This document shows, piece by piece, positions 8,422 through 18,878 of a stretch of 64,000 bases of DNA. The stretch spans positions 434,001 through 498,000 of the forward strand of contig QEVO01000002.1 in assembly GCA_003577275.1 (NCBI GenBank), read 5' to 3'. Within the stretch, counting starts at the first letter, position 1, and the number at the start of each line of letters is the position of its first letter. The DNA is from Pseudomonadota bacterium. GTDB taxonomy: Bacteria; Pseudomonadota; Alphaproteobacteria; Sphingomonadales; Govanellaceae. A program made the position numbers and the translations under genes. The notes under the pieces are model-generated. The model ran no database searches and was not told the origin of the DNA. It saw only the letters and a list, made by a program, of their open reading frames with translations.

Positions 8422-9342
8422 ATGCGCGACCCCTATGACATCCTGGGCGTGGCCAAAACCGCGAGCGAGAAGGAGATCAAGGCCGCCTATCGCAAGCTGG
8501 CCAAGGAGTTCCACCCCGATCTCAACCCCGGCAAAAAGGGCATCGAGGAGCGCTTTAAGGAGATTTCGTCAGCCTACGCCCTCTTAAGCGATCCCGATAA
8601 GCGGCGGCGGTTCGACGCCGGCGAGATTGACGCAGCCGGCCAGGAACGCGCGCCACGCGGCGCCTATTACCGCGATTTCGCCGACGGCATGGGCGGCGCC
8701 GGGTTTTACGCCCAGGAAGGCTCCGCTTCGCCGGAAGACCTGGAAGACCTCTTATCCAGCCTATTCGGCGGCCGCAGCGCCGCCGGCGCGAGCATGAAGG
8801 CGCGGGGCGCGGACGCCAGCTACACCTTGCGCGTCTCCTTCCTTGACGCCGCCAAGGGGGCCAGCAAATCCATCACCATGCCCGACGGCCGCACCCTTTC
8901 CCTGCAAATTCCCGAAGGAGCCCATGACCGCCAGACCCTGCGCTTGAAGGGCCAGGGCAGCCCCGGCTACGGCGGCGGGCCGGCGGGCGACGCCTTTGTC
9001 GAGCTGCATGTCGAGCCCCACCCCTACTTCACCCGCAAGGACAACGATGTCCACCTGGAACTGCCGATCAGCCTCAAGGAGGCGGTCTTGGGAGCCAAGG
9101 TGGATGTGCCCACCGTCCATGGCCCGGTGAGCATGAACGTGCCGGCGGGAGCCAATACCGGAACCACCCTGCGGCTCAAGGATAAGGGCATTTACGATCC
9201 GCGCAGCAAAACCCGCGGCCATCAGTACGTCAAGTTCAAGGTGGTGCTGCCGAAGGTCATTGATCCTGCCCTGAAAGCCTTCGTCGAAAGCTGGCAGCCA
9301 AAGGATGACAACCCACGATCCAACATGGGAGGCTCGGCATGA
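8422..9342 (+). CDS. DnaJ-class co-chaperone, CbpA-like
   Basis: 306 aa. The J domain fills residues 1-66 with HPD at 31-33, the motif that stimulates DnaK ATPase. A Gly/Asp-rich linker follows, then the two-lobed C-terminal substrate-binding domain (about 130-290, with EGAHDRQTLRLKGQGSPG and a matching second barrel). The four-Cys zinc domain of true DnaJ is absent, so this is a type II, CbpA-like protein. It is divergent from the AMP-phosphorylase-like gene and overlaps the next gene by ATGA, the usual cbpA-cbpM arrangement. Confidence 0.92.
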   Translation: MRDPYDILGVAKTASEKEIKAAYRKLAKEFHPDLNPGKKGIEERFKEISSAYALLSDPDKRRRFDAGEIDAAGQERAPRGAYYRDFADGMGGAGFYAQEGSASPEDLEDLLSSLFGGRSAAGASMKARGADASYTLRVSFLDAAKGASKSITMPDGRTLSLQIPEGAHDRQTLRLKGQGSPGYGGGPAGDAFVELHVEPHPYFTRKDNDVHLELPISLKEAVLGAKVDVPTVHGPVSMNVPAGANTGTTLRLKDKGIYDPRSKTRGHQYVKFKVVLPKVIDPALKAFVESWQPKDDNPRSNMGGSA

Positions 9343-9656
9343 AGACGCTCGCCGAACTCGTGGCCGAGATTGCTTGCATCCAGGAAGCGGAGGTGGCGGA
9401 ATGGATCGCGGCGGCGTGGCTGCATCCGGTTTGGCAAGAAGGCTGCTACCTTTTCTCCGAGGCCGAAGAGGCGCGGCTGCGACTGATTGTCGAGATGCGC
9501 TATGATCTGGGCGTGGAGACGGAAACCATGCCGCTCCTCCTCTCGCTGCTCGATCAACTCTATGGCGCGCGCTGCCAGCTTCATGCGCTCAGCCGCGCCG
9601 TGGCCGCTCAACCGGAGACGGTGCGCGCCGCCATCTATGCTTTGTTGCGCCGCTAG
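9339..9656 (+). CDS. cbpM: Chaperone modulator, CbpM-like
   Basis: 105 aa. The MerR-like helical layout of CbpM is present (LAELVAEIACIQEAEVAEWI, then a WLHPVW turn and a long C-terminal helix pair). In E. coli CbpM binds the J domain of CbpA and blocks its work with DnaK. The call relies heavily on position: the start overlaps the stop of the CbpA-like gene by 4 bp (ATGA), so the two are translationally coupled. Sequence similarity alone is modest. Confidence 0.75.
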   Translation: MKTLAELVAEIACIQEAEVAEWIAAAWLHPVWQEGCYLFSEAEEARLRLIVEMRYDLGVETETMPLLLSLLDQLYGARCQLHALSRAVAAQPETVRAAIYALLRR

Positions 9657-9668
9657 ATAAGATAGAAC

Positions 9669-9814
9669 GTCATTGCGAGGAGGCCTCCCGCGCGCTTTGC
9701 GCGCAAATTAATAATTGCGGCGCTACACGCCGCGGGAGCCGACGAAGCAATCCACAATTGGCTTTGCTTCACTGTTTTCTGGATTGCTTCGCCCTAAACA
9801 GGGCTCGCAATGAC
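9669..9814. repeat. Family B palindromic repeat, copy 2 (long form)
   Basis: Begins GTCATTGCGAGGAGGC and ends GGGCTCGCAATGAC. It is about 60 nt longer than copies 1 and 3 because of inserted inverted segments (GCGCGCTTTGCGCGC and CGCGGGAGCC near 9690-9740). It fills the gap between convergent cbpM and the HlyD-type gene and could act as a bidirectional terminator-like hairpin. Confidence 0.7.
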
Positions 9815-9823
9815 AATAATTAT

Positions 9824-11083
9824 TCATTCCCGGCGACGCACCCGCACCCCGTCGCGCACTTTCTCGCCGGGATGCAGGATCACCGTCTCGCCCATCTCCA
9901 GGCCGGACTTGATCGCCGCATGGGTATCGTTTCGGGCGGCAATCTCGACCAGGCGCTCTCGCGCGCGGCCGCGCTTGACGACGAACACCGCCCACTGATC
10001 GCCGCGGCGGAACAGCGCGCTTATGGGCGCGCGCAGCGTATTTTTTACTTCCCTGATGATGATGCGCGCCTCGACCCGATAATGATCGCCAAGCCGCGCC
10101 CAGCGATCGCCGGGCGCGGTAAAGGCTAGGATCACATTGACCCGCTGCTCCTCGATGCCGAGCGCCGAGATTTTGGTAAAGCCCGCCGGCTCCACCCGGC
10201 TGACCACCGCCGCGAACGGGTCGCCGCCGCCCCACTGCTCGATGAAGGCTTTATCGCCGGGGCGAACCTTGACCGCGTCGGTGGACAGAATATCGATCAC
10301 CGCCTCCAAATCGGTCGGATCGCCGACCTCGATCAACGCTTCGCCCACCGCCACCACGCGCTCGCTTTTATCAGGCACCCGCAGCACCTGGCCGGAAACC
10401 GGCGAGCGCACCGCCAGACAACAGGTCTGGCCGGTATTGCCCTTGTTGTCATTGGGCTGGATGAGCCGCGCCCGGGCCGCCTCCAGCGACGCCAGGGCAA
10501 CCCCCAGATCGGAGCGCGCGGTGTCCACCTCCGCCCCTTGCATGCGTTCCTCCAACTGGGCTTTCTCCAGGGCGCGGGAGGAAATGTTGCCTTTCTGGAA
10601 AAGCTCCTCGGCGCGCTTCAATTCCGAGCGGGCGAAGGCGCGTTCGGCTTCCGCGCGCGACAGCTTGGCCCGCGATAACGCCACCGACGCGGTGGCGGCA
10701 TCGACATCGGCCTTGGCCTGGGTGGCGCTGCGCACATCGAGGAACAACGGATCGGCCGGTTCGATGCGGGCAAGCACGGTCTCTTCCGCCGTCACCGGAT
10801 CGCCGGGCTCGAAACGGATGCGCTCCATGCGCCCGGCGATGGGCGCGGAGACAGTATAGATTTCCCGCACCCTGGTCTTGCCCTCCCCCGCCACGGCGAT
10901 GGCAAGATCGCCCTTATCGACGGCGCCGAAATCCGCCGATACCGGCGGCGACCGCATCAGGAAAAAGAGCACCAGGATGAGCGCCAGCGCCACGCCGCCG
11001 ATCACCAGGTGACGGCGGGTGATGTTCTCCTTAAGCTTGTCAAGCTCCTTAAGCTTAGAGAGCTCTTTCAGTTTATCGAGCAT
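9824..11083 (-). CDS. HlyD/MFP-family periplasmic adaptor of an ABC exporter
   Basis: 419 aa. One N-terminal membrane anchor (about 25-44), then barrel-sandwich/lipoyl halves (APIAGRMERIRFEPGDPVTA near 83 and VRSPVSGQVLRV near 225) flanking a long alpha-helical hairpin (about 115-210, rich in Ala, Glu and Arg), then beta-barrel and membrane-proximal parts. Such proteins bridge an inner-membrane ABC transporter to an outer-membrane channel. The cytosolic N-terminus is a short KLKEL repeat encoded by tandemly repeated DNA. It follows the FtsX-type permease by 4 nt and belongs to a three-gene MacB-like export operon; no outer-membrane TolC-like gene is present. Confidence 0.88.
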   Translation of the reverse strand: MLDKLKELSKLKELDKLKENITRRHLVIGGVALALILVLFFLMRSPPVSADFGAVDKGDLAIAVAGEGKTRVREIYTVSAPIAGRMERIRFEPGDPVTAEETVLARIEPADPLFLDVRSATQAKADVDAATASVALSRAKLSRAEAERAFARSELKRAEELFQKGNISSRALEKAQLEERMQGAEVDTARSDLGVALASLEAARARLIQPNDNKGNTGQTCCLAVRSPVSGQVLRVPDKSERVVAVGEALIEVGDPTDLEAVIDILSTDAVKVRPGDKAFIEQWGGGDPFAAVVSRVEPAGFTKISALGIEEQRVNVILAFTAPGDRWARLGDHYRVEARIIIREVKNTLRAPISALFRRGDQWAVFVVKRGRARERLVEIAARNDTHAAIKSGLEMGETVILHPGEKVRDGVRVRRRE

Positions 11084-11087
11084 GTGC

Positions 11088-13466
11088 TCAATCCCTTGTC
11101 TTCAGCACGCTCACCAGATCAAGATGGCGGATATTCCGCCATACTGTCCATGAGGAAATCAGAGTCGCCGTCACCACCACCAGGATCGCATGGGCGTAGG
11201 TCATCGGCGCGACGATGGCGGGAATGCGGTAAAGCTCGGTATCAAGCGCCGCCGACAAAGCCGCCGCCACGCCATAGCCCCCGGCGCAGCCGAGGGGCAG
11301 AGCCAGCAGCACCACGACGCCGATCTCGCCGAGGAGAATATAGCCGACCTCGCCCCGTGTCAGCCCGATGACGCGCAAGCTGGCGAGCTCCCGCGCCCGC
11401 TCAGAGAAAGCGATGCGCACCGTGTTGTAGACGACGCCGAAGGCGATCAGTCCGGCAAAGGCGATGTGAAACAGGGTCATGGTGCGCATGTTCTCGCCCA
11501 TGGTTTCATCGAAATTCTTGCGCGCCGCCTCGGTCCTGAGCACCGAGGCGACCAGGGGGCTTTCCTTCAGCCGCGCGAAAAAGCCGGCGGCCTCCCTGGC
11601 GTCAAGGCTGACCGCCACCGCCGAGACATTGGGCCCTTCATACATCAGGCGATGCAGGGCGTTGATGTCCATGAAGGCGCGCGCGCCGATGAATCCCTCG
11701 ACAATGGCGGTGACAAGGAGCGTCGCCTTGGGCCGGCGATCTTCCAGCACCTCGACCTCAACCGGATCGCCTTCGCGCACGTCCAACAGTTCGGCCAATT
11801 TGCGGCCGAGCACCAGGCCGCTTTCCGGCGGCGTCACGGCGCGCAGCTTGTCATCGATGACGCGCTGCAATTCGCCGCCGGGCAGGATGCCGGTGATGCT
11901 GGTGCGCTCCTCCCGCGGGCCGGCCTTCAGCCGCGCCGCCACCATGCGCCCCGGCTCGGCGCGCATCACCCCCGGCAGCCCGCGCACCTCCTCCAAGGCG
12001 CGGCTGCCGCGGGTTTCGACAAAGGTAACCAGGGCATCCTGACGGTCGGTGATGTCGTATTGCACTTCCAACAGGTAATCGAGGGCGTCGACGACGAACG
12101 AGGAGCCAACATAAATCGCCAATGCCATGGCGACGCCGGCCACCGAAAAGGCAAATCGCACCGGTCGCCGCTCCAGATGGCGCAGGATGATGCGCGCCGG
12201 CTGGCTGAACCAGCGCTCCAACCCTAAGCGCTCCACCAGGGTCTGCCGGAAGGAGGGCGGAGCGGCCGGGCGCATGGCCACCGCCGGCGGCAAGCGTGAC
12301 GCCTTTATCACTGGCGCAAGGGTGCCGGAAAAGCCGGCGATGATGCAAAACAGCGCGCCTTCGATGAATACGCGCGGTACAATCTCGTAGGTTAACATCG
12401 GGAAGCGGTAGAAACTGGCGTAAAGACCGGTCAGATTTTTGCCCAAGATATAGCCGGCAACGGCGCCCATCAACGCGCCCAGAAGAGCGATGACCGCAAT
12501 GAATTTCAAATAATGCAGGGCGATGGCGCGGTTGCCGTAGCCGAGCGCCTTTAGCGTGCCGATCTGCTCCCGCTCGGTGGCGATCAGGCGCACCAGCACG
12601 ATGTGCAACAGAAACGCCGCCACCGACAGAAAAATCGCCGGCGACACCGTGGCCATCACTTTCAACTGATCAAGCTCGCCGGAGAGGAACCAGTTCGAGA
12701 GCTGGTCGGCGCGCTCATAGGCCACCAGCCCGCCATAAGGGGCGAGTAGCAGATCCACGGCATCGAGCACGTTTTTCACCTGCGCGGTATGAGTCAATTT
12801 CAGCGACAGGTCGTTAAACGCTCCATCCATGTTGACCGCTGCTTCCAGCGCCTGCCGGCTCATCCAGAAGACGCCGAACCGCTTGTCGTCCGGCATCAAA
12901 CCGCCGGGCGCGATGGAAAACACGTATTCCGGGGTGAGCACGATGCCGGCGATCATCGGCGTGCGCTTGTGGCCGTTGATCACCATGGTCACGCGGTCGC
13001 CAGGATTGAGATTATGCTTTTCGGCGAATGCTTCGCCCACCAGCACCGCATCCGTCTCGCGCGGCTCCAGCATGCGGCCGCGGCGCAGATGCACGACGTT
13101 CAAGGGCGGCTCGCCCATGTCGGGAACCGAAATGATCCGCGCCGTCGCCGGTTCGTCCAAGCCCGGCATGTCCAAGGTGGCGCCGAACACCACGCGGGGA
13201 TAAACGGTCATCACGCCGGGTACGTCGGCGATGCGCTCGGCGACGCTTAAAGGCGCGCGCTTGAGCGCGGCGAACACATCGGCGAAGCGATAGCGGTCAT
13301 AATAGATATCCCGAGTTTCGGTGAGCGAATGCAGCGTACCCATGGACATGATGTAGGTGGAAATGCCGCAAGCCATGACCAGGGCGATGGCCAAGGCCTG
13401 GAACTTCAGCCGCCATAAGTCGCGCATCAGCTTGCGATCAAGCGTCCTCAAACGCCAGCTTACCAT
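11088..13466 (-). CDS. FtsX/MacB-type ABC transporter permease
   Basis: 792 aa. Two FtsX-type halves, each with a periplasmic domain followed by three or four membrane helices: TM around 20-40, 275-400 and 680-785, with an extra helix near 440-460. [20 protein letters not shown] and the [20 protein letters not shown] segment are the cytosolic coupling loops. This topology belongs to mechanotransmitting exporters (MacB/LolC/DevC class) that move lipids, peptides or drugs. The start overlaps the ATPase stop by 7 bp and the adaptor begins 4 nt downstream, so the three proteins form one complex. Substrate unknown. Confidence 0.88.
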   Translation of the reverse strand: MVSWRLRTLDRKLMRDLWRLKFQALAIALVMACGISTYIMSMGTLHSLTETRDIYYDRYRFADVFAALKRAPLSVAERIADVPGVMTVYPRVVFGATLDMPGLDEPATARIISVPDMGEPPLNVVHLRRGRMLEPRETDAVLVGEAFAEKHNLNPGDRVTMVINGHKRTPMIAGIVLTPEYVFSIAPGGLMPDDKRFGVFWMSRQALEAAVNMDGAFNDLSLKLTHTAQVKNVLDAVDLLLAPYGGLVAYERADQLSNWFLSGELDQLKVMATVSPAIFLSVAAFLLHIVLVRLIATEREQIGTLKALGYGNRAIALHYLKFIAVIALLGALMGAVAGYILGKNLTGLYASFYRFPMLTYEIVPRVFIEGALFCIIAGFSGTLAPVIKASRLPPAVAMRPAAPPSFRQTLVERLGLERWFSQPARIILRHLERRPVRFAFSVAGVAMALAIYVGSSFVVDALDYLLEVQYDITDRQDALVTFVETRGSRALEEVRGLPGVMRAEPGRMVAARLKAGPREERTSITGILPGGELQRVIDDKLRAVTPPESGLVLGRKLAELLDVREGDPVEVEVLEDRRPKATLLVTAIVEGFIGARAFMDINALHRLMYEGPNVSAVAVSLDAREAAGFFARLKESPLVASVLRTEAARKNFDETMGENMRTMTLFHIAFAGLIAFGVVYNTVRIAFSERARELASLRVIGLTRGEVGYILLGEIGVVVLLALPLGCAGGYGVAAALSAALDTELYRIPAIVAPMTYAHAILVVVTATLISSWTVWRNIRHLDLVSVLKTRD

Positions 13467-14164
13467 GTCACCTCCGATGCCAGGGCGCGGCTAGCATTCT
13501 TTTCCTCCCGCGCGATGCGGCCATCGGCGAAATGCAGAACCCGATCGGCCATGGCGGCAATGGCGGCGTTGTGGGTGATGATCATGGTGGTGGTCTGGAA
13601 GCGCATATTGACATCGGCGATGGCTTCCAGCACCACGATGCCGGTGGTGTGGTCGAGCGCGCCGGTTGGTTCATCGCACAGCAGCACCGCCGGTCGCTTG
13701 GCGATGGCGCGGGCAATGGCCACCCGTTGCTGTTCGCCGCCCGAAAGCTGCGCCGGGAAATGGTTGATGCGCTCGCCCAGCCCGACCAGCGACAGCGCTT
13801 CCACCGAGGACAGCGGATTGGGCGTAATCTCGGTCACCAGATCGATATTCTCCTTCGCCGTCAGGCTAGGCACCAGATTATAAGCCTGAAACACGAAACC
13901 GACATGACGGCGGCGGTAGAAGGTCAATTCATCTTCGCTCAAGGATGATAGATCGCGGCCCTCGAATATCACCTGGCCTTCGCTGGGCACATCGAGGCCG
14001 CCGACGATATTGAGAAACGTCGACTTGCCGCTGCCCGACGGCCCCAATAGGACGATGAGTTCGCCCGCCTCGACGCGCAAATCGACGCCCCGAAGCGCCC
14101 GCACCACGGTTTCGCCCATGGCGTAGATCTTGGTCAGGCCGCGGATGTCGAAAACCGGCGCCAT
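13460..14164 (-). CDS. MacB/LolD-type ABC transporter ATPase
   Basis: 234 aa. Walker [10 protein letters not shown] near 42-50, Q-loop VFQAYNLVP, signature LSGGEQQRV, Walker [13 protein letters not shown] and the switch His in MIITHN are all present. Length and the CDEPTGALD wording place it with the LolD/MacB/FtsE ATPases that power FtsX-type permeases. It leads the operon; the permease start overlaps its stop by 7 bp and the HlyD adaptor follows. Confidence 0.93.
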   Translation of the reverse strand: MAPVFDIRGLTKIYAMGETVVRALRGVDLRVEAGELIVLLGPSGSGKSTFLNIVGGLDVPSEGQVIFEGRDLSSLSEDELTFYRRRHVGFVFQAYNLVPSLTAKENIDLVTEITPNPLSSVEALSLVGLGERINHFPAQLSGGEQQRVAIARAIAKRPAVLLCDEPTGALDHTTGIVVLEAIADVNMRFQTTTMIITHNAAIAAMADRVLHFADGRIAREEKNASRALASEVTW

Positions 14165-14173
14165 GGCGTGCGA

Positions 14174-15037
14174 TCACAGTTTGTTCAAGGGAATCTTCAA
14201 GTAAGATACGCCATTCTGTTCCGCCGGCGGCAGATGTCCGGCGCGGATATTGACCTGGATCGACGGCAGCAGCAGCGCCGGCAGCGCCAGCGTCTTGTCG
14301 CGGCCTTCCCGCATGGATACGAATTCCTGTTCGCTGACGCCCTCACGAACATGAATATTGCCCTGCCTCTGTTCCTTCACCGTGGCCATGAAGGCATGTT
14401 TGGCGCGGCCGCTTTTGGGCAGATAATCATGACAGAGATAAAGTTCGGTATCATCGGGCAGGGTATAAAGCCGATGAATCGAGCGATAAAGATCATGGCC
14501 GTTGCCACCAGGAAAATCCACCCGCGCCGTACCATAGTCAGGCATGAATAAGGTATCGCCGACGAACGCCGCGCCATCCATGACATAGCCGATGTCGGCG
14601 CGGGTATGGCCCGGCAGCCACCACACGGTGACATTGAGCGCGCCAAGCTTGAAGGTATCGCCATCCTTGAACAGCCGGTCAAACTGCGATCCATCGGTCG
14701 CTAAATCAGGAATATTATAAATTTCCTTCCACGTCTCCTGCACGCTGACGATGTGATCGCCGATGCCGATCTTGCCGCCCAACCTCTTCTTCAACACGGC
14801 GGCGGACGATAAATGATCGGCATGGGCGTGAGTTTCCAATATCCATTCCAGCTTCAAGCCGCGCTTCGTGATGATTGATATCACCTCCTCCAGGGCCGTG
14901 GTGGCGGTGCGGCCCGATGCCGCCTCATAATCCAAAACCGGATCGACGACGGCGCAAGTCTTGGTTGCAGGATCAATGACGAGGTGGCTGATGGTGGCGG
15001 TGCTTTCATGGAAGAAACTGATTACTTCCGGTTTCAT
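14174..15037 (-). CDS. Persulfide dioxygenase-like MBL hydrolase
   Basis: 287 aa from ATG 15037 (AAGGAG 8 nt upstream; overlaps the preceding stop as ATGA). The MBL motif ETHAHADHLSSA, a GHTRADIGY histidine, VGDTLFMPDYG and LCHDYLP match the ETHE1/Blh-like group, where one iron rather than two zincs is bound and glutathione persulfide is oxidised to sulfite. Closely related glyoxalase II-like hydrolases are possible, but HADH and the DYGTARVDFPGG segment favour the persulfide group. It is the last gene of the peptide-transporter operon, an odd partnership, with the MacB-like ATPase 9 nt further on. Confidence 0.82.
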   Translation of the reverse strand: MKPEVISFFHESTATISHLVIDPATKTCAVVDPVLDYEAASGRTATTALEEVISIITKRGLKLEWILETHAHADHLSSAAVLKKRLGGKIGIGDHIVSVQETWKEIYNIPDLATDGSQFDRLFKDGDTFKLGALNVTVWWLPGHTRADIGYVMDGAAFVGDTLFMPDYGTARVDFPGGNGHDLYRSIHRLYTLPDDTELYLCHDYLPKSGRAKHAFMATVKEQRQGNIHVREGVSEQEFVSMREGRDKTLALPALLLPSIQVNIRAGHLPPAEQNGVSYLKIPLNKL

Positions 15038-16023
15038 GACGCAATCTCCTTCCAATGGTGACAGGAAACTTGATGACCGCCGGCGTCCGCATCCTCAAGC
15101 GCCGGTCGCGTTTGCGCACATTTATCCGTAGCATATCGGCAGCGGGTGCGAAAGACGCAGCCCGAGGGCGGCGCCAGCGGCGACGGCAAGTCGCCTTCCA
15201 GAAGGATCGGGCGATGCGTAACCTCGGGATCGGGGATGGGCACCGCCGAAATCAATGCCTGGGTATAAGGATGCCGCGGCCGATCAAACAGCGCGCGTGA
15301 TGACGCCAGCTCCATGACACAGCCAAGGTACAAGACCAGCACGCGATGGCAGATATGGCGCACCACCGATAAGTCATGGCTGATGAACAATAGCGACAGC
15401 CCAAGATCGCGTTGCAAGTCCATCAGCAAATTCACCACCTGCGCCTGCACCGATACATCGAGCGCGCTCACCGGCTCATCACAGATAATGAGTGCCGGTC
15501 GCACCACAATGGCGCGGGCAATGCCGATGCGCTGGCATTGGCCGCCGGAAAATTCATGCGGATAGCGGTTGATCATTTGCGGCAGCAATCCGACGCGGGC
15601 CATGGCGTCTTCCACGCGGACGCGACGCTCTGCGCGACTGAGCGACGGTTCGAGCTCACGCAGCGGTTCGGCGATAATTTCACCGATGGTCAGGCGTGGA
15701 TCCAGGCTGGCCAGCGGATCTTGAAAGATGATCTGCATCTGCCGCCGCTTGCGGCGCATGGCGGTATTACTCAGCGACGCCAAGTCCTCACCCAGCCACA
15801 CCACCTGTCCGGCGGTCGGGTCGATCAGGCGCAGAATGGCGCGGCCGAGCGTCGATTTGCCGCATCCCGACTCGCCGACGATCCCCAGCGTTTCGCCGCG
15901 GTGAAGCGAGAAGCTGACGCCATCCACCGCTTTCAACGGCAGAGTCTTTGCGCCCCAGCCGCCGCCGGCGCGCACCGGAAAGTACACTTTCAAGTCTTCG
16001 ACCTTCAGGATCGTCTCGCTCAT
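15034..16023 (-). CDS. Oligopeptide/dipeptide ABC transporter ATPase (OppF/DppF-like)
   Basis: 329 aa. Walker [10 protein letters not shown] near 52-60, Q-loop [13 protein letters not shown], signature [14 protein letters not shown], Walker [13 protein letters not shown], and the C-terminal OppF-type cysteine region ([20 protein letters not shown]) that binds an Fe-S cluster in related Opp/Dpp ATPases. It pairs with the OppD-like ATPase just upstream (4-bp overlap). Confidence 0.92.
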   Translation of the reverse strand: MSETILKVEDLKVYFPVRAGGGWGAKTLPLKAVDGVSFSLHRGETLGIVGESGCGKSTLGRAILRLIDPTAGQVVWLGEDLASLSNTAMRRKRRQMQIIFQDPLASLDPRLTIGEIIAEPLRELEPSLSRAERRVRVEDAMARVGLLPQMINRYPHEFSGGQCQRIGIARAIVVRPALIICDEPVSALDVSVQAQVVNLLMDLQRDLGLSLLFISHDLSVVRHICHRVLVLYLGCVMELASSRALFDRPRHPYTQALISAVPIPDPEVTHRPILLEGDLPSPLAPPSGCVFRTRCRYATDKCAQTRPALEDADAGGHQVSCHHWKEIAS

Positions 16024-16997
16024 GCGGCGCGACCTTTCACCAGATCAAAGTGGCAGGCGCAGGCTCGCCCGTCGCCAATCTGTAGAAGCGCCGGACGTTC
16101 CGCCTCGCAACGCGCTTGCCCATGAACGCAGCGCGGTCGAAACGCGCAGCCTGGCGGCAGACATTGCAAATTCGGCGGCTGACCCGGTATCGCCTGCAAT
16201 CGCGTCTCTGCGCGATCCAGGCGCGCGGCGGATGTCAACAGCCCAGCGGTATAAGGATGGGCTGGGGCTCGGAAAATATCGCGCGCCGGTCCTTCCTCGA
16301 CCACACGGCCGCCGTACATCACACTGACGCGATCGGCCAGTCCGGCGATGACGCCGAGATCATGGGTAATCATAATGAGCGCGGTGCCGGTTTGATCCTT
16401 CAGCTCGCGCATCAGGGCAAGAATTTGCGCCTGCACAGTGACGTCAAGGGCGGTGGTCGGTTCATCCGCGATCAACAGGTGCGGTTCGCACAGCAACGCC
16501 ATGGCGATCATCACCCGCTGGCGCATGCCGCCCGATAATTGGTGCGGATATTGCGTCATGCGCCGCGGCGCATCGGGGATGCGCACCCGCTCCAGCATGT
16601 CGGTGGCGCGCCGCCACGCCTCCGCACGCGGCATGTGGCGATGCCACTCCAGCACTTCCGCCAACTGGTCGCCGATGCGCACATGGGGCGTCAGCGCGGT
16701 CATGGGATCCTGAAAGATCATGGTCATGCGGTCGCCGCGCACCTTGTTAAGCTCTGCCGCTGAGACGCCGAGAATATCCGTTCCCTCAAATCGCACGCGG
16801 CCGCTGGCCTGGCCGTTGGCGGCCAAAAGACCCATCACCGCCATGAAAATCTGGCTTTTGCCCGATCCCGATTCGCCGACGATGCCAAGGCACTCTCCCG
16901 GGCGCACGGTAAAATTCACGTCCGTCACCGCCGCCACTGCGCCTTCCGGCGTGGCGAACGAGACGCACAAATCGGATGCCTCCAACACCGCCGTCAT
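16020..16997 (-). CDS. Oligopeptide/dipeptide ABC transporter ATPase (OppD/DppD-like)
   Basis: 325 aa. Walker [10 protein letters not shown] near 39-47 with Gln where Thr/Ser is usual after the Ser, a change common in OppD/DppD. Q-loop IFQDPMTAL, signature [15 protein letters not shown], Walker [14 protein letters not shown], and the C-terminal cysteine motif ([20 protein letters not shown]). Functions as one of two nucleotide-binding subunits. It begins 2 nt after the OppC-like permease stop. Confidence 0.92.
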   Translation of the reverse strand: MTAVLEASDLCVSFATPEGAVAAVTDVNFTVRPGECLGIVGESGSGKSQIFMAVMGLLAANGQASGRVRFEGTDILGVSAAELNKVRGDRMTMIFQDPMTALTPHVRIGDQLAEVLEWHRHMPRAEAWRRATDMLERVRIPDAPRRMTQYPHQLSGGMRQRVMIAMALLCEPHLLIADEPTTALDVTVQAQILALMRELKDQTGTALIMITHDLGVIAGLADRVSVMYGGRVVEEGPARDIFRAPAHPYTAGLLTSAARLDRAETRLQAIPGQPPNLQCLPPGCAFRPRCVHGQARCEAERPALLQIGDGRACACHFDLVKGRAA

Positions 16998-16999
16998 GG

Positions 17000-17872
17000 T
17001 CAGCGGTCCTTCGGATCAAGGGCGTCGCGCACGCCGTCACCCAGGAAGTTGAAGGAAAACAGCAAGGCTGCCAGCGTCGCGGCGGGAAAAATCAGCATCC
17101 AGGGCGCGGTTTCCATCTCGTCCGCGCCCTCGGAGATGAGAACTCCCAAGCTGGTCAGCGGCTCCTGCACGCCTAGGCCAAGGAAACTTAAAAAGCTTTC
17201 CACCAAAATCACCTGCGGGATGGTCAAGGTCACATAGACCACCACCGGTCCCAGCAGATTGGGAATGATATGGCGGCGGATGATGGTCGGCGTGCGCGCG
17301 CCGGCGGCAACCGCCGCCTCGATGAACTCGCGGTTTTTCAGGGACATCGCCTGACCGCGCACAATGCGCGCCATGGTCAACCATTCCACCGCGCCCAAGG
17401 CGAGAAACATCAGGATAATATTACGCCCGAACACCACCATTAAAATAATGACAAAGAACATGAACGGCAGCGAATAGAGAACATCGACAAAACGCATCAT
17501 CGCTTCATCAATCCGACCGCCGACATATCCCGCCACCGCGCCATAGACGATGCCGATGGTCAGGCTGACCGTGGTGGCGGCCAACGCCACCATCAGCGAT
17601 ATCCGCACGCCATAAAGAATGCGCACGAACAAGTCGCGGCCCACCGCATCGGTGCCCAGGAAAAAGCCATGGGCCAAGTTGGGCGCGATGGCGATATAAT
17701 CATAGTTCAGCGTGTCATAAGGGTGCGGCGCTGCCCACGGCCCGACGATCGATAATAGGGCGATCACGGCAATCACCGCTAATGCCATCACCGCCGCGCG
17801 GTTGCGCCGCAGCCGCCGCAGCGCATCCTGCCATAAACTGCGTCCGGCAATCTGTTCAACCGCCGCCGTCAT
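17000..17872 (-). CDS. Oligopeptide/dipeptide ABC transporter permease (OppC/DppC-like)
   Basis: 290 aa with about six membrane helices. An N-terminal OppC domain ([20 protein letters not shown]) is followed by the inner-membrane permease domain; the EAA-type coupling loop is [20 protein letters not shown] near 184-203. It forms the transmembrane channel with the OppB-like protein, whose stop it overlaps by 4 bp (ATGA). Confidence 0.92.
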   Translation of the reverse strand: MTAAVEQIAGRSLWQDALRRLRRNRAAVMALAVIAVIALLSIVGPWAAPHPYDTLNYDYIAIAPNLAHGFFLGTDAVGRDLFVRILYGVRISLMVALAATTVSLTIGIVYGAVAGYVGGRIDEAMMRFVDVLYSLPFMFFVIILMVVFGRNIILMFLALGAVEWLTMARIVRGQAMSLKNREFIEAAVAAGARTPTIIRRHIIPNLLGPVVVYVTLTIPQVILVESFLSFLGLGVQEPLTSLGVLISEGADEMETAPWMLIFPAATLAALLFSFNFLGDGVRDALDPKDR

Positions 17873-18798
17873 TTGTAGCGCACCCGGGGATCAAGGAGAG
17901 CGTAGACAAGATCAACAATGAGATTAAACAGCATGATCAGCGCCGCGTAAAAAATCACCACCCCCATCACCAGGGTGTAATCGCGGTTCAAGGCGCCTTG
18001 CACGAAATAGCGGCCGATGCCGGGCGCCTGGAAAATCTGCTCGATCACCACCGAGCCGGTGATGATGCCGGCGGTGGCGGGACCGAGAAAACTGACCACC
18101 GGGAGAATCGCGGCGGGCAGCGCGTGGCGAAGGATGATGCGGCGCTCCGGCAGTCCTTTGGCCCGCGCCGTGCGCACGTAATTGGTGTGCAAGACCTCGA
18201 TCATGCTGCCCCGGGTGAGGCGCGCGATGTAGGCGGTATAGGGCAGCGTCAAGGCGATCACCGGCAGCACCATATCCTTGATGGTCCCTTCCTCCCATCC
18301 CGCCACCGGCAAGACCTTCAAATAAATGCCGAAGATCAGCGCCATCAAGGGCGCCATGACAAAATTGGGCACCGCAATGCCGGTCATTGCCGCCGTCATC
18401 ACCACATGATCGGTCAGGCTGTTCTGGCGCAGGGCGGCGGCCGTGCCCAACGACACCCCCAGCGCCAGCGCCAGGATGATGGCCGCGCCGCCCAGCTTCA
18501 AGCTGGTGGGAAAGCCGGTGGCGATCAGCTCGTTGACGGTGAAGTCCTTGAACTTATAGGAGGGGCCGAAATCACCCCGCACCACCCGCTTAAGATATAT
18601 AAAATATTGATCCACCAATGGCTTATCGAGATCATAGGCGGCTTTGATGTTGGCTTCGATCTCGGGCAGCAGGGCGCGTTCCGAATCGAAGGGGCCGCCG
18701 GGCGCCGCCCGCATCATGAAAAACGCCGCCGTGATGATGATGAACAGGGTTGGGACCGCCGTAAAAAGACGGCGGATGGCCAACGAGGCGATACTCAC
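17869..18798 (-). CDS. Oligopeptide/dipeptide ABC transporter permease (OppB/DppB-like)
   Basis: 309 aa with about six membrane helices; the N-terminus is the typical first TM of OppB/DppB. The coupling loop is YVRTARAKGLPERRIILRHA near 198-217. GTG start with a GAGGGAG ribosome site, and the first gene of a five-gene minus-strand operon (B-C-D-F-hydrolase). No periplasmic binding protein (OppA/DppA) is present upstream, where msrA reads the other way, so the binding component must be encoded elsewhere. Confidence 0.92.
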   Translation of the reverse strand: MSIASLAIRRLFTAVPTLFIIITAAFFMMRAAPGGPFDSERALLPEIEANIKAAYDLDKPLVDQYFIYLKRVVRGDFGPSYKFKDFTVNELIATGFPTSLKLGGAAIILALALGVSLGTAAALRQNSLTDHVVMTAAMTGIAVPNFVMAPLMALIFGIYLKVLPVAGWEEGTIKDMVLPVIALTLPYTAYIARLTRGSMIEVLHTNYVRTARAKGLPERRIILRHALPAAILPVVSFLGPATAGIITGSVVIEQIFQAPGIGRYFVQGALNRDYTLVMGVVIFYAALIMLFNLIVDLVYALLDPRVRYK

Positions 18799-18878
18799 TT
18801 GCGGCGCGCTCCCTCTTCACGATAATTTGTACACCGTAGCACAGGGAAATACGCTAGGCCATCCAAGGAGATATCATC

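Noticed and set aside
11190..12227. Long plus-strand open frame of 345 codons
   Set aside because: Antisense to the FtsX-type permease, low-complexity His/Arg/Gln composition and no ribosome site.
17782..18825. Long plus-strand open frame of 347 codons
   Set aside because: Antisense to the OppB- and OppC-like permeases; rich in His, Gln and Arg as expected from a shadow of membrane-helix codons.
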